Shown here: piece after piece, positions 1 through 9,698 of the stretch
How the letters are laid out: the number at the start of each line of letters is the position of its first letter
Numbering within the stretch: position 1 is the first letter of the stretch
Source of the DNA: Planctomycetota bacterium
GTDB taxonomy: Bacteria; Planctomycetota; E44-bin39
NCBI GenBank assembly: GCA_004376375.1
Contig: SOJX01000121.1
Span: 1-64,000, forward strand
Reading direction: 5' to 3'
DNA: 64,000 nucleotides
Notes under the pieces: generated by a model
Databases searched by the model: none
Told to the model about the DNA's origin: nothing
What the model saw: the letters and a program-made list of their open reading frames with translations, nothing else
Position numbers and translations under genes: made by a program

Positions 1-63
1 AGCTGCGGCAAGCTGGGAAGGATATAGGCCGCGGATATCGTATGCCTTGAAGATGCCGGCCAT
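1..63 (-). CDS. Phosphomannomutase/phosphoglucomutase, N-terminal fragment
   Basis: Only the first 21 codons lie in the window; the gene runs off the left edge. They read MAGIFKAYDIRGLYPSQLAA, the characteristic opening of alpha-D-phosphohexomutases of the ManB/AlgC type (the FKAYDIRG segment precedes domain 1). Such enzymes interconvert hexose-6-P and hexose-1-P to feed sugar-nucleotide and LPS synthesis. A GGAGAG Shine-Dalgarno lies just upstream of the ATG. The catalytic serine loop is outside the window, so the substrate cannot be judged. Confidence 0.8.
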   Translation of the reverse strand, partial: MAGIFKAYDIRGLYPSQLAAA

Positions 64-160
64 GTCTTTCTCTCCATCTAATTATGTATTCAGTATAAAT
101 GGAAAACCGATACTAGCAATTTCAAGAGAACTCGGCAAGAAAATTGTCGATTTTGAAACA

Positions 161-190
161 GGCTTGAGGCTTGAGACCTGAGGCTTGAGG
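161..190. repeat. Degenerate heptamer repeat cluster A
   Basis: Four 7-bp units of the form GCTTGAG/ACCTGAG in tandem. They lie downstream of the VWA gene's stop codon. The rest of the 64-271 gap is AT-rich and shows no gene. Confidence 0.7.
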
Positions 191-271
191 TAAAAATAGT
201 AAGACTTATAACCAAGAATATGTTTACGCCAAACCTTTTTTTCTTTTTCCCTTATTTACTTATCAACTTAT

Positions 272-2821
272 CTACTTATTACTTTTTCTGCGGCGGAGGC
301 CGCGGATGGCGTCGAGGCCGAGGTCGACAAGGTATGCAAGCAGGGCGAAAAGAAGGAAGTATCCGAAAAGCGAAACCGGCTCGCGGATAACACCGGCTTC
401 AATGTCGTCGACCGCGGGCGCCAGGAGCAGGAGCTTTCCACCCCCGGCTTCAGCAAGTCTGCGCAGTTCGTTGTAATCGCTTCCGGCAAAGTGCGGGCTT
501 TCCGACGGCCGCGTGACCACGAGCCCGCCGCGGGCGATGATGTTTCCCGCGTTGTCGAATGTAATGATTCCGTACGTCCCGCCGGCCGGAGTCGGGAAAA
601 CGGCCGAAAACTCGCCCGGGAAGTCGATTTTCAGCGGTACTGATTTTTCCGAGCCGCCGGGCGTCGTAACCACGGCGGAATATTCGCCGTACAGGTCGCT
701 GCCTTTTCCGGCGGCGAGTTTTATTCTGCCGCCTTCTTCCGAAGAGCCCACGGTAAGTCTGTATGATTCGATGTCCTGGCCCGCGGCTGCGCGCACCAGT
801 CCGCGAACCAGAGTCGTACCGGGCCATATGTTTGATTCGCTTTTCCAGTTTTCTTCAGGTGAAAACGGAGCCGCGTAAGCCATGCCGAGCCCAAGGCGCC
901 ATCTGGCGATAACGGGCTCGTCGGCATCGGTTACGGCGAGGACTTCAGCTTTTTTCTTGGGATGGGTGCGGTTGATGGTATTAAGTTTTGGAAACAAGGC
1001 TTTTTCTGCAAAACCCGGAACCGGCGATTTAATATTAACCCCGGTCGGTTTAGTGCGGATGCCTTTGCCGGACAGCCGGCTGAGCTCTGAAAGAAAGATT
1101 TCGCCGAGGCGGGACAGGTTGTTTACACGGTAATAACGTCCTCTTGTATTCACGGCCAGGTTTTTCAGGAGCTCGAAGTTCGCGCTTGCGCCGCCGGTCG
1201 CGATGGATGTAATCGACACGTTGTCTGCGTTGAATGCGGCCTGGTCGAATTCTCCTTCTTCCGTAACTCCGTCCGAAAGCAGGATTACGTGCCGCGGATA
1301 ATCTTCATTGGCCTTGCCCAGGGATTTCCGCGCCGCGGAAAGAGCCGTGTAGATATTCGTGCCGCCGTTGGGAAGGATTTTCGCGAACGATTTTCGCAGC
1401 TCGGATTCGCGCTGCCGCAATTTTTCTATTGTTGTCAACTCGATCCGAAGGGCTGGCTCGCGATTAAACGTATAGACGGCGATATGATCGTTTTCCGTCA
1501 TCGCGCCGAGCAGGCGGAACAGCGCGGCCGCGGCCGCCTGGAATTTTGTTTCGGTCTGGGTGAGCTTTTCCGCCATACTCCCCGACGCGTCGAGGCAGAC
1601 TGCAACGGTAACGGGCTTGCGCTCCTTCGGCTGCGGCCAGACGGGAAGGAGTTCTTCGAGCGGCGTGACCGCGTAACCGCCGGCCGCGTACGAGCCGGAG
1701 CCGCCGAAGACGACGAGCCCGCAGCCTTTTTCGGTGACTGCTCGTTTCAACTCGATGAGCCGCGCAGCTCCAATCCGCCCGGCAGGAACATCGTCGAGCA
1801 CTATTGCCTGGTAGCGCGAAAGTGAAGCCGGGTCGTCATTTTCAGTTTCAAGCTCTGCTTCGATACCGGGCGCGGCTTCAAGCGTTTTGAATATCGCCGA
1901 ATCCTTTCGCGAGATAACCAGGACGTTGCGGCTGTCCGCGCTTGCGACGCCGAATTCGATGCTGCTGTTTTCTTTATCTGCGTCGATGTCGGTTGCGGCG
2001 TCGATTACGGCCTTGAAAGTCGAAAAGCCGGGCCTTGTGAGTTTCGCGTCTGCGGCAATGACGGACGGGATGCCGGCCACGAGCCGGAGCGGCCGCACGA
2101 GGATAACTTCGCTCTCATGGAAAAGGCGGAACTTGACTGTCGTGTCTTTCGTCGAAGTTATGCGGAGGTGGCAGTTGAAGGGTTCTCCGACGCGCGCGCT
2201 ATGCGGCGCGGAAAGAAGCTCGACAGTAACGTCATCCACCGGCGGCGCATCCGGCGCGCGGAAGTGGACTTTGCACCCTGATGCCCTTGCCCGGACGCAT
2301 GCGGCAAAGGCGTCACCCTGCGTCGCCTTGCCATCGGTGAAAATAACTATGGCCGCGTTCTGCGCGCCTTCTGCCGCTTCAACGGCACGGTCGATAGCTG
2401 AAGCTATGTCCGTAGCGGAAGGGTTGATGTTCGGACCCACCGGCAGCTTGAATTTTGTCAAAGGCGGCACAAGCCAGTGAATCTTTACAGCTTCCTCAGC
2501 GAAACGAACCAAAGCAAAACGGTCACCTGCTGAGAGTTTTTTTTCGATTTCATGAATCTGCCTGAACGCATCGGAGTAGAAATTCTTATGGCTTGAAGAC
2601 TGGTCGGCGGCGAACACGACGATTCGCCCGCGGCGGGTTGCGGTTACGGTGAAGTCGGCAAGCGCGCAGGCGAGTAACGCGAGGGCCATGGTCCGCAGAA
2701 TCAACCGCACCCACGCCCGCATCGACCTGTCGCGGCTTCTGGTAAACAGCGCGACCAGAATCCCGGCAGCGGCCGGGAAGGTCAGGAGAAGCCACGGATT
2801 GTTTATGGTGAAGTTATCCAT
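272..2821 (-). CDS. BatA-like membrane protein with two von Willebrand A domains
   Basis: 849 residues. The N-terminus carries a BatA-type opening (NPWLLLTFPAA) with hydrophobic segments at about 10-25 and 38-60. A first VWA domain starts near residue 66 with a MIDAS-like DQSSS. A glutamine-amidotransferase-like region follows (VVFGGSGSYAAGGY, near 370), then a second VWA domain with the canonical MIDAS motif DASGS near 405. The C-terminus has a last membrane segment (FGYFLLFALLAYLVDLGL) and a basic tail. This layout is common in large bacterial stress/aerotolerance-type VWA proteins, where the domains sit in the periplasm and bind partners through metal. No Shine-Dalgarno is obvious, but the ATG fits the conserved N-terminus. 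The specific function is unknown. Confidence 0.85.
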   Translation of the reverse strand: MDNFTINNPWLLLTFPAAAGILVALFTRSRDRSMRAWVRLILRTMALALLACALADFTVTATRRGRIVVFAADQSSSHKNFYSDAFRQIHEIEKKLSAGDRFALVRFAEEAVKIHWLVPPLTKFKLPVGPNINPSATDIASAIDRAVEAAEGAQNAAIVIFTDGKATQGDAFAACVRARASGCKVHFRAPDAPPVDDVTVELLSAPHSARVGEPFNCHLRITSTKDTTVKFRLFHESEVILVRPLRLVAGIPSVIAADAKLTRPGFSTFKAVIDAATDIDADKENSSIEFGVASADSRNVLVISRKDSAIFKTLEAAPGIEAELETENDDPASLSRYQAIVLDDVPAGRIGAARLIELKRAVTEKGCGLVVFGGSGSYAAGGYAVTPLEELLPVWPQPKERKPVTVAVCLDASGSMAEKLTQTETKFQAAAAALFRLLGAMTENDHIAVYTFNREPALRIELTTIEKLRQRESELRKSFAKILPNGGTNIYTALSAARKSLGKANEDYPRHVILLSDGVTEEGEFDQAAFNADNVSITSIATGGASANFELLKNLAVNTRGRYYRVNNLSRLGEIFLSELSRLSGKGIRTKPTGVNIKSPVPGFAEKALFPKLNTINRTHPKKKAEVLAVTDADEPVIARWRLGLGMAYAAPFSPEENWKSESNIWPGTTLVRGLVRAAAGQDIESYRLTVGSSEEGGRIKLAAGKGSDLYGEYSAVVTTPGGSEKSVPLKIDFPGEFSAVFPTPAGGTYGIITFDNAGNIIARGGLVVTRPSESPHFAGSDYNELRRLAEAGGGKLLLLAPAVDDIEAGVIREPVSLFGYFLLFALLAYLVDLGLDAIRGLRRRKSNK

Positions 2822-2961
2822 TGTTTATGCAGGCGCTTTGCCGCACCCGTATTTTACCATGATTCCGCGGGAGCGCAACACCCGCGCCTGCACTCTAACG
2901 AATGGGAGGAAAAGAAGAAACATATCTGCAGTTGCCGAATACCGCGCTGGGGGCGAAGCAG

Positions 2962-3088
2962 AGGTATTAGGTTTCAGGTTTCAGGTTTCAGGTTTTAGGT
3001 TTCAGGTTTCAGGTTTCAGGTTTCAGGTTTTAGGTTTTAAGATTTATCTTTTTATTTCCTGACACCTGACACCTAAAACCTAACACCT
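2962..3088. repeat. Heptamer repeat cluster B with inverted arm
   Basis: About eleven tandem units of AGGTTTC/AGGTTTT/AGGTATT (2962-3040). After a short AT-rich spacer come the complementary units TGACACC and TAAAACC (3060-3088). The two arms can pair into a long imperfect hairpin. It lies immediately 3' of the M28 peptidase stop codon. The other part of the gap, 2822-2961, holds no gene I can support. Confidence 0.8.
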
Positions 3089-3101
3089 TCTCTTATTATT
3101 A

Positions 3102-4886
3102 CTACCGCTTATCGAGCTTCAGTGATATTTTTTCTTCCTTGCCGTCTCTTATAACCACCATTTTAAGCACGTCGCCGGGTTTCTTGCCGCGCAGGCATCC
3201 GTAAAGGTCGCGGTTGGTTTTTATTTCCTTATCGTTGATCGAAATAATGATGTCGTCCTTTTCAAGGCCCGCTTTCTCCGCCGGTGAGTGGGGCACGACG
3301 CCCGTTATCTGAAGGCCTTTTTCGACCTGCTCCATGCCCGCGAGTCCCATGAAAACCCGGCTGCCTCTGCCTGATTCGGTCTTGTTGAACTCGTGCTTTT
3401 TGCCGCCGTCCGCAACCGCGATCGCTACGTCGAGGGCCAGGTTCACGATGCGCGCGCCGTCTTCCGCGTTGATCTTGTCGACCGTGTCGGTCGTCCGGTG
3501 AAGGTCTTTGTGCATTCCGCTGTTGAAGAAAAGGTTCGGCACGTTCTTGCGGTTGAAAGGCACCTGGTCGGATGAACCGCCTGCGGAACCGGTTAACCTT
3601 ACGTCGAGCCCGCTTGCATCCGCAAGTTCTTCCAGGACGGGTCGAAGGTCTTTTCCGGTGTCTGCGCCGCCTATCCAGAGGTACCCGTCCTTGCTCCTCC
3701 CGAGCATGTCCATGTTGATCATCAGTACCGCATCCTTGAGCGGGAGGGCAGGATTTTCCGTGTAATGAATCGAGCCGAGGAAACCTTTTTCTTCACCGGT
3801 GAACCATACGAAAACAATCGTGCGTTTCGGTTTTTTGTTCATGTCTGAAATCGCGCGTGCAATTACCAGGAGCCCGGACGAGCCAGACGCGTTATCGTCT
3901 GCGCCGTGATATACGATTTTTGCCTTTCCCTTGCTGCTTCCAACGCCGATATGATCGTAATGGGCGCCCATAATTATGTGTTCGTTGCCGGAACTTTTAT
4001 CCGAACCTTTTATAATAGCGACAACGTTTTCCGTCCCGACGCCTTTCTCCTTGAGTTTTACTTTTGCGTCAATCGTGGTTCTTTTAAGCGGGAAGGAGGC
4101 GGGTTTGCCGGAGTCGATAATTTTCGATTCCAGTTTTTCCAGGGTCTGTTTATCCCTGGAAAGAAGCCTGTTGGCCGCCTTGCCGGTGATATAGAAAACC
4201 GGGAACGGCATTCTCTTGCGGTCCGCGTTTTTCCTCAGGGTATTCAGTTCCGCGGCTCCGGATTTCGGGTTGCTGACGAAAATCACGCCCCCGACGCCGT
4301 GTTTTTTTGCGACTTCCAGCTTTGTTCTGAAATATGCATGCCTTGACCGCCTGTCGCGCGGCCAGGGCGTTTTCCGCATAATGATGACAAACTTGTCCTT
4401 CACGTCGATACCGGTATAATCATTATAGTTTTTATCCGGCGCATCTACGCCGTAACCTGCGAAAACAACCGGGACTTTTTTAATATCAGCGTCCGCGGAA
4501 CAGGTCATCGGCGTGAAGTTGCGCGCGTATTTCATTCTGAAGGTCGATCTGCCGTTTCTGGCCTTCAGCACGGGCTTACCGACAATATCCCGGTTCCCCG
4601 AGTATGGGAATTTCTGGAAGTATGAGCCGTTATCGCCGGCGGGCGGTACTCCCCAATCCTTCAACTTGCCGGCAATATATTTTGCCGCCAGCTTCTGTCC
4701 CTTGCTGCCGGTATCGCGGCCTTCGTACTTATCAGAAGAAAGGATTTTGATGTGATCCAGAAAGGCTTTTGGCGTAATCCGCAGGGCTTTTTCATCGTCA
4801 GCCCGTGTGGCGACTGAAGGGAAAACGAAAATAGCGGAGAGGATAAGGAGGGCCAGCAGCCTTCGCAGTGTTTTAACGTCCTTCAT
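3102..4886 (-). CDS. Secreted M28-family zinc aminopeptidase with PA and PDZ domains
   Basis: 594 residues from the chosen ATG. An in-frame ATG five codons upstream is possible, and neither start has a good Shine-Dalgarno; I prefer the shorter because it gives a clean signal peptide (MKDVKTLRRLLALLILSAIF, cleavage near TRADDE). A PA-like insert covers about 110-240. The M28 domain shows the expected metal ligands in order: GAHYDHIG (~305), GADDNASG, FTGEEKGFLGS, MDMLGR and the late His in HKDLHRTTDTV. A C-terminal PDZ domain (about 505-590: ITGVVPHSPAEKAGLEKDDI) probably binds substrate or partner termini. It likely degrades peptides in the periplasm or outside the cell. The bacterial M28-PDZ layout is well known; substrate specificity cannot be read. 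Confidence 0.9.
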   Translation of the reverse strand: MKDVKTLRRLLALLILSAIFVFPSVATRADDEKALRITPKAFLDHIKILSSDKYEGRDTGSKGQKLAAKYIAGKLKDWGVPPAGDNGSYFQKFPYSGNRDIVGKPVLKARNGRSTFRMKYARNFTPMTCSADADIKKVPVVFAGYGVDAPDKNYNDYTGIDVKDKFVIIMRKTPWPRDRRSRHAYFRTKLEVAKKHGVGGVIFVSNPKSGAAELNTLRKNADRKRMPFPVFYITGKAANRLLSRDKQTLEKLESKIIDSGKPASFPLKRTTIDAKVKLKEKGVGTENVVAIIKGSDKSSGNEHIIMGAHYDHIGVGSSKGKAKIVYHGADDNASGSSGLLVIARAISDMNKKPKRTIVFVWFTGEEKGFLGSIHYTENPALPLKDAVLMINMDMLGRSKDGYLWIGGADTGKDLRPVLEELADASGLDVRLTGSAGGSSDQVPFNRKNVPNLFFNSGMHKDLHRTTDTVDKINAEDGARIVNLALDVAIAVADGGKKHEFNKTESGRGSRVFMGLAGMEQVEKGLQITGVVPHSPAEKAGLEKDDIIISINDKEIKTNRDLYGCLRGKKPGDVLKMVVIRDGKEEKISLKLDKR

Positions 4887-5026
4887 AGGAGGATTCCCCA
4901 TTAAAGAGTTGTTATGTTAATATGTACTTGTGTTTTGATGCTTTTGTTAGGTTAAATTTTGGAAAAAAACCGGCAAGTTCGCGTTCGATGCCCAAAACCG
5001 GGATAAGCCGTATAGTCATGCAATTA

Positions 5027-6730
5027 TCACGTATTTTCGCGGGTAATATCGAGGTAAAGGAGGCCTTTCTTCATCATTTCCTCTTTCCAGGATTTCATTT
5101 GTTTCGACAGAAACCCGGCTTCCTTTGCTGCCTCGAGGAAATGCGGCAGAAACTCCAGCGGTATGTCCGATTCCGTACTGAATATTTTTCCCGATATTAT
5201 TTCTTTTGTAACTGCTTTCAGAATGGAGCTGTCTTTATCGGTCATGTACCTGCAAATTCCAAGCATGATCCTGTCTCTGCCTGAAATGTCGGAGGTCTTG
5301 AGCTTCCCCAGGTTCCTCAGGTTATTAACCAGGCGTTTTTCGTCCGTACTGCTCACACCTTTTTCCGTTTTTCTCGCAGCCAGAAGAACGTATGTTTGCA
5401 GAAGCGTCACTGTACTGGATTCGGAAGACTTTCCGTACTGCGTTTCGTGAATACTCTTATAACTTCGAAAGGCTTTCAGGCATTCAGGTATGTTTCTTTC
5501 CCACAGAAGAATCGCGATTTTCAGATAGAGCAGGCCCAGCTTCCAATCCGATTCCAGGCTGGTTTCTTCGAGGAGAGCATCGACTTTACCCAGGGAGTCT
5601 TTTCCTTCGCCGAAAGCCCAGAGAATGTGAGCCATGTTGACGTAAATCCTTGCACGGAGATACTGCCTGTAAGGTTTCTGCTCCAGCTTCAGTGAGTGCA
5701 TGCGGGACATTCTGAAAAGCCGCTCGGCTTCGAAAAACTCGAGGTCACTGAAGGCCACGACTGCAAGCTGGAAATAGGCTACCGTCAGGGCGCGCGTTTC
5801 GCGGGCGGTACTAATTATACGGTCTCCTATTTCCTTGGCCAGCTTTGTGAGCCTCATTTCAATCGCCGTATCCATCAACCACGGCTCGAGAGACGCGGCA
5901 GCCTGCTGATCCTTTGCCCGGGCTATCCTTTTCCAGGCCTTTCGGAGTGTATTCTCAGCCCTGTCCTCGCTGCCGGACTGCTTCTCGTAATATGCAAGAA
6001 GCTTGCACAGTCTGACCGTCTGGGGAACGGAAAGCCTTTTATCAAGCAATCCGCGCAGGATGGATTGGTATGGGGCCGCTTTCCTGTGCCTTCCCTCGCG
6101 GATGTATGACCCGGCAACGCAGATAACCGGTTCGTAAAGGTCCTCGAGCCTTCCGGAAAGATCGGTTGCCTCGCCGACGCCTTCCCGCAGCATCTCTTCA
6201 TTTTCATCCATGCTGCCGGTGAGCAGGGCTGTGTACGGTTTTCCCGTATGAAGGTGGATGCGCCATATAAGCGAAACGGGCACGTTCATCGACTGGAGGT
6301 GGGTTTGAAGCGTCCCTTTCGGCAGCGCACAGCCGGCTGCGCATTTTGTCAGTCCGATCCCGGACACGATCTTCCTGATTCTTTCTCTGACCTTCTGTTC
6401 ATGGGACTGAAGAATTACTTCATCTTTGAAGGCTTCCGACTTTGGAGACCATTCCTTCTGCAGCTTCCACACTGCGGGAATCCAGGAAGGTGTAAAAATG
6501 CCGGGCCACGTAAGACCGAGCTGGACATGCATCCGGTATATCACGTCAAACGTCAGCCTGACCTGCTTATCGGAGGATATAAGCCTGTCAAGACGGGTCC
6601 TGGTAAGGCCCAGCAGCGAAGACAGTTTTCTCTTGCCCAGGACAGAGGATGCTTCGCGGAGCGTCCACGATATGATTTTCTCGACAGCGTCGGAGGAGAG
6701 CCCTATAATTTCCGGCGAGGGTTTAGCCAT
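5027..6730 (-). CDS. HTH plus TPR-like regulator, downstream paralog
   Basis: 567 residues, no signal peptide. The first ~165 residues contain two helix-turn-helix-like stretches (SVLGKRKLSSLLGLTRTRLDR near 32-52, and GIGLTKCAAGCALPKGTLQT near 125-145), so DNA binding is plausible. The rest is all-helical with 35-40-residue periodicity (for example AYYEKQSGSEDRAENTLRKAW, AYFQLAVVAFSDLEFFEAERL), typical of TPR-like repeats. It is the second gene of a tandem pair, 32 bp after its paralog. N-terminal parts of the pair are nearly identical even at DNA level, while the helical parts have drifted. HTH-TPR architecture is known in peptide-sensing regulators, but no homology is claimed. Specific role unknown. 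Confidence 0.75.
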   Translation of the reverse strand: MAKPSPEIIGLSSDAVEKIISWTLREASSVLGKRKLSSLLGLTRTRLDRLISSDKQVRLTFDVIYRMHVQLGLTWPGIFTPSWIPAVWKLQKEWSPKSEAFKDEVILQSHEQKVRERIRKIVSGIGLTKCAAGCALPKGTLQTHLQSMNVPVSLIWRIHLHTGKPYTALLTGSMDENEEMLREGVGEATDLSGRLEDLYEPVICVAGSYIREGRHRKAAPYQSILRGLLDKRLSVPQTVRLCKLLAYYEKQSGSEDRAENTLRKAWKRIARAKDQQAAASLEPWLMDTAIEMRLTKLAKEIGDRIISTARETRALTVAYFQLAVVAFSDLEFFEAERLFRMSRMHSLKLEQKPYRQYLRARIYVNMAHILWAFGEGKDSLGKVDALLEETSLESDWKLGLLYLKIAILLWERNIPECLKAFRSYKSIHETQYGKSSESSTVTLLQTYVLLAARKTEKGVSSTDEKRLVNNLRNLGKLKTSDISGRDRIMLGICRYMTDKDSSILKAVTKEIISGKIFSTESDIPLEFLPHFLEAAKEAGFLSKQMKSWKEEMMKKGLLYLDITRENT

Positions 6731-6762
6731 GAATTATATTCCGCATATGGGACAATGGGATT

Positions 6763-8463
6763 TCATGTTCCACGCCTTACACCTAGATAAAGAAGACCTT
6801 TCTTGATCATTTTCTCTTTCCAGGATTCCAGTTTCTTTGACCAGACTCCGGACGTTTTTGCAGCTTCAACGAAGTGCGGTAAGAACTCCACAGGCACGTC
6901 TGTTTCCGTGCTGAATATCTTTCCTGATACGATTTCTCCGGCAACCGCTTTCAGAATCGAGTAATCGTTATTTATCAGAGACCTGTATACGCTGAGCATT
7001 ATCCTGTCTTTGCCTGTGACATCGGAGCTTTTAATGCTCCGCAGCATTCTGGACGCCTTTTGAAGTTTTCTTTCATCCGTAAGGCTGAGGCCCTTTTTCG
7101 TTTTCCTTGCGGCAAGAAGAATACACGCCTGCAGGAGTGTCAGATCAACGGATTCCGCCTGTTTGCCGTAATGCATCCCGTGCAGGCTTTTATACGTGCG
7201 GAAAGCTTTTCTGCAATCAGGTATGTTTTCCCTCCATAAAAGAATTGCCATTTCCAGATAAAGCAGACCCATTTTCCAGCTTGTCTCAAGACTGGTCTCT
7301 TCCAGAAGGGCGTCAACTTTGCCCAAAGCGTCCTGCCAGTCACCGAATATCCATAGTATGTGAGCCATGAAGGCATCGATTCTCGCAATGAAATACTTCT
7401 TGTATGTTTGCTGCTCAAGTTCCAGGGAATGCAGACGGGACATTCTGAAAAACCGTTCTGCTTCGAAAATATCCAGGTTTCCAAAAGCCATTACAGCAAG
7501 CTGGAAGTATGCTACTGACAACGCGTGTGCATTACGAACCATCATAATTACATATTCCGATATGTCGGAAGCCAGCCCGCTCAGGCGCATTTCGATTGCC
7601 GTATTTATCAATGATCTGGTGAAATGTGCCGCAGCTTTCGGATCCTTTACCTTCGAAACCTTCTTCCATACCTTACGGATAATCTCTTCAGCCTTCTTCT
7701 CGCTACCGGACTTCTTTTCGTAATACGCAAGAACTCTACACAACCTTACCAGTTGTGGAATTGAAAGTCTTTTACCAAGCAGGTCTTGCATGATGGATTT
7801 ATAAAGCGCAGCTTTTTTGTACAAGTCGTTATGAGCGTATTCTTCGGTAAGACAAAGAATAGGTTCGTAAAGGTCCTGAAATCTTCCGTTAGCGTCGAGT
7901 GCATCACCGATACTTTCCCGAAACGCTTCCTCGCCTTCATCCAGACTGCCTGTCAGCAGGACGGTATACGGCTTTCCAGTATAAAGATGGATACGCCATA
8001 TCAATGAGACCGGTACGTTCATCGACTGGAGGTGGGTTTGAAGCGTCCCTTTCGGCAGCGCACAGCCGGCTGCGCATTTTGTCAGTCCGATCCCGGACAC
8101 GATCTTCCTGATTCTTTCTCTGACCTTCTGTTCGTGGGACTGCAGAATCGCTTCATCCTTGAAGGCTTCCGGCTTTGGAGACCATTCCTTCTGCAGTTTC
8201 CACACCGATGGAAACCAGGAAGCCGCAAAAATGCCGGGCCAGGTAAGACCGAGCTGGGCATGCATCCGGTATATCACGTCAAACATCGGCCTGACCTGTT
8301 TATCGGATGATATGAGCCTGTCGAGACGTGTTCTGGTAAGCCCCAGCAATGAAGACAGTTTTCTCTTGCCCAGGACAGAGGATGCCCCGCGGAGTGTCCA
8401 CGATATGATTTTCTCGACAGCGTCGGAGGAGAGCTTGATGATTTCCGGTGAGGGTCTGGCCAT
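6763..8463 (-). CDS. HTH plus TPR-like regulator, upstream paralog
   Basis: 566 residues starting MARPSPEII. I chose this ATG rather than one five codons upstream because it matches the paralog's start, and the upstream bases are also duplicated. Two HTH-like stretches (about 32-52 and 125-145) precede a long array of TPR-like helices ending FLPHFVEAAKTSG and a lysine-rich tail. It lies divergent to the lipoprotein array, with a sigma70-type promoter directly upstream, so it is a natural candidate for control of that array; this is inference from position only. Recent duplication with homogenisation of the DNA-binding half is visible: the stretch around 6298-6400 is base-for-base repeated near 8038-8140. 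Confidence 0.75.
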   Translation of the reverse strand: MARPSPEIIKLSSDAVEKIISWTLRGASSVLGKRKLSSLLGLTRTRLDRLISSDKQVRPMFDVIYRMHAQLGLTWPGIFAASWFPSVWKLQKEWSPKPEAFKDEAILQSHEQKVRERIRKIVSGIGLTKCAAGCALPKGTLQTHLQSMNVPVSLIWRIHLYTGKPYTVLLTGSLDEGEEAFRESIGDALDANGRFQDLYEPILCLTEEYAHNDLYKKAALYKSIMQDLLGKRLSIPQLVRLCRVLAYYEKKSGSEKKAEEIIRKVWKKVSKVKDPKAAAHFTRSLINTAIEMRLSGLASDISEYVIMMVRNAHALSVAYFQLAVMAFGNLDIFEAERFFRMSRLHSLELEQQTYKKYFIARIDAFMAHILWIFGDWQDALGKVDALLEETSLETSWKMGLLYLEMAILLWRENIPDCRKAFRTYKSLHGMHYGKQAESVDLTLLQACILLAARKTKKGLSLTDERKLQKASRMLRSIKSSDVTGKDRIMLSVYRSLINNDYSILKAVAGEIVSGKIFSTETDVPVEFLPHFVEAAKTSGVWSKKLESWKEKMIKKGLLYLGVRRGT

Positions 8464-8497
8464 AAATAGATTCCGCATTCAGGATAACCGGACTTCA

Positions 8498-8525
8498 TTT
8501 ATATGCCAAGAAAAAGATTTGACAA
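8498..8525 (-). promoter_or_regulatory. Predicted sigma70-type promoter of the HTH-TPR pair
   Basis: On the minus strand a TTGTCA -35 box and a TATAAA -10 box are separated by 16 bp, ending 35 bp before the ATG at 8463. Prediction from consensus only. Confidence 0.45.
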
Positions 8526-8926
8526 GTGAAAAATCTGAAGCATTTTCTTCCCGCTGACTTTCCATTCTAATCGATGCTACGGCCGGCATCAGTACTGTGT
8601 AAAAACACCCCCTTTATTTTCACGCGACCCAAAAAAGCGTGCTTTGTCGTGGTTTGATACCACCTGGTTGCAGTGGCTTCAAACCGCGTCCATCATTTCA
8701 GATATTTAAGTTCTCCGTGCTCATTATTGATATAATGCATTTCCATACAAGAAGTTAGGAAAGCCCGGAGCGCTGTCCTCCATTTGTGACCATAACCGTT
8801 ATTTCGCCACACATTTCTGAATGTATCATTTCAGATACGGTGCACATCCGGCAAAAATCTGCCTATAAATTCATATATAATTGTAAGCAGACAATTGAAA
8901 ACATCACATTTCCAAGGAGGAAAATC
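8526..8926. other. Divergent intergenic region between regulators and lipoprotein array
   Basis: About 400 bp, AT-rich, without a credible coding frame. It holds a TATAAT-like hexamer near 8874 but no convincing -35 partner, and short inverted repeats. It must carry the array's promoter and is the likeliest place for operators of the divergent HTH proteins. No known RNA family was recognised. Confidence 0.4.
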
Positions 8927-9682
8927 ATGAAAAGAACCGCACTCCTGATTATTATTCTGGCAGGTCTCATATGCATCGGCGCCTGCGGCGGCGGCAGCTC
9001 CAAGAAATCAGGTGCATCCGGCCCTGCCGGTACAGGTAACGGTACTGGGACAGGCACGGGCACTGGCACGGGTACGGGAACGAATACGGGGACCGGGACA
9101 TCGACCGGGCCACTGTCGGATAACTGCCTCCAGATCGAGATGACTTTCTGGGTTTGCGGCGACGCGGACTCGGCATGGATCGAAAGCTTCAAGAGCAGGG
9201 TTCAGCAGGGAGCGGACATGCTCTTCCACGCCCTGCATGGCCAGATGGCGATTACAAAGGCCGTTGTCATCGACAAGAAGGAATTCGCCATCAACACAAG
9301 CCAGAAATTCATAACTGTCATCAGCCCTATCAACGGTTCCAGGCCAAGCTGGTCTGATGGAGGTCCGAGCCCGTCCGGAGTGTATGGCTGGACCGCATAC
9401 CCTTATATGATGTGTCTGGCAGGCCAATTCCCCATAACGATCTTCTGCCACGAATTCAATCACCTGTACTTCGCCAAAGGAGGCGAGGAATACAATTGCA
9501 GATGCATCATGGGCGCGTCTCCCTCGAATGATTTCTGTGACGGGTCCAATTGCACCGGCGGCAATCCCTGCTGGCCGAGTCTTCTGCAGGTAGCGAAGGA
9601 GTACTACAAAAAAGACTGGCAGCACCCGAAAGACACCGAGGGAAGCCCGCCGGCCATTCAGTTCGAGATAACCGATAATTAA
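8927..9682 (+). CDS. CLCA-like zincin lipoprotein with Gly-Thr stalk (array member 1)
   Basis: 251 residues. The start is fixed by an AAGGAGG Shine-Dalgarno seven bases upstream and by the lipoprotein signal (LICIGAC, Cys20). A (Gly-Thr)n linker covers about 34-62. The globular domain has the array-wide signature: a HGQMAI-type strand, the zinc-binding helix HEFNH (His175, His179), then GEEYNC, a Met-turn-like CIMG, FCDGSNC and PCW. The general order HExxH, acidic EEY, Met-turn and Cys-rich tail resembles the N-terminal metalloprotease domain of CLCA proteins; that is from memory of the family, not a search. Predicted membrane-anchored protease on the cell envelope. It opens a same-strand run of nine genes up to 16.3 kb. 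The helix is HEFNH, where the other five members have HE[FLW][GA]H. Confidence 0.75.
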   Translation: MKRTALLIIILAGLICIGACGGGSSKKSGASGPAGTGNGTGTGTGTGTGTGTNTGTGTSTGPLSDNCLQIEMTFWVCGDADSAWIESFKSRVQQGADMLFHALHGQMAITKAVVIDKKEFAINTSQKFITVISPINGSRPSWSDGGPSPSGVYGWTAYPYMMCLAGQFPITIFCHEFNHLYFAKGGEEYNCRCIMGASPSNDFCDGSNCTGGNPCWPSLLQVAKEYYKKDWQHPKDTEGSPPAIQFEITDN

Positions 9683-9698
9683 TCCGAGGAGGATAACC

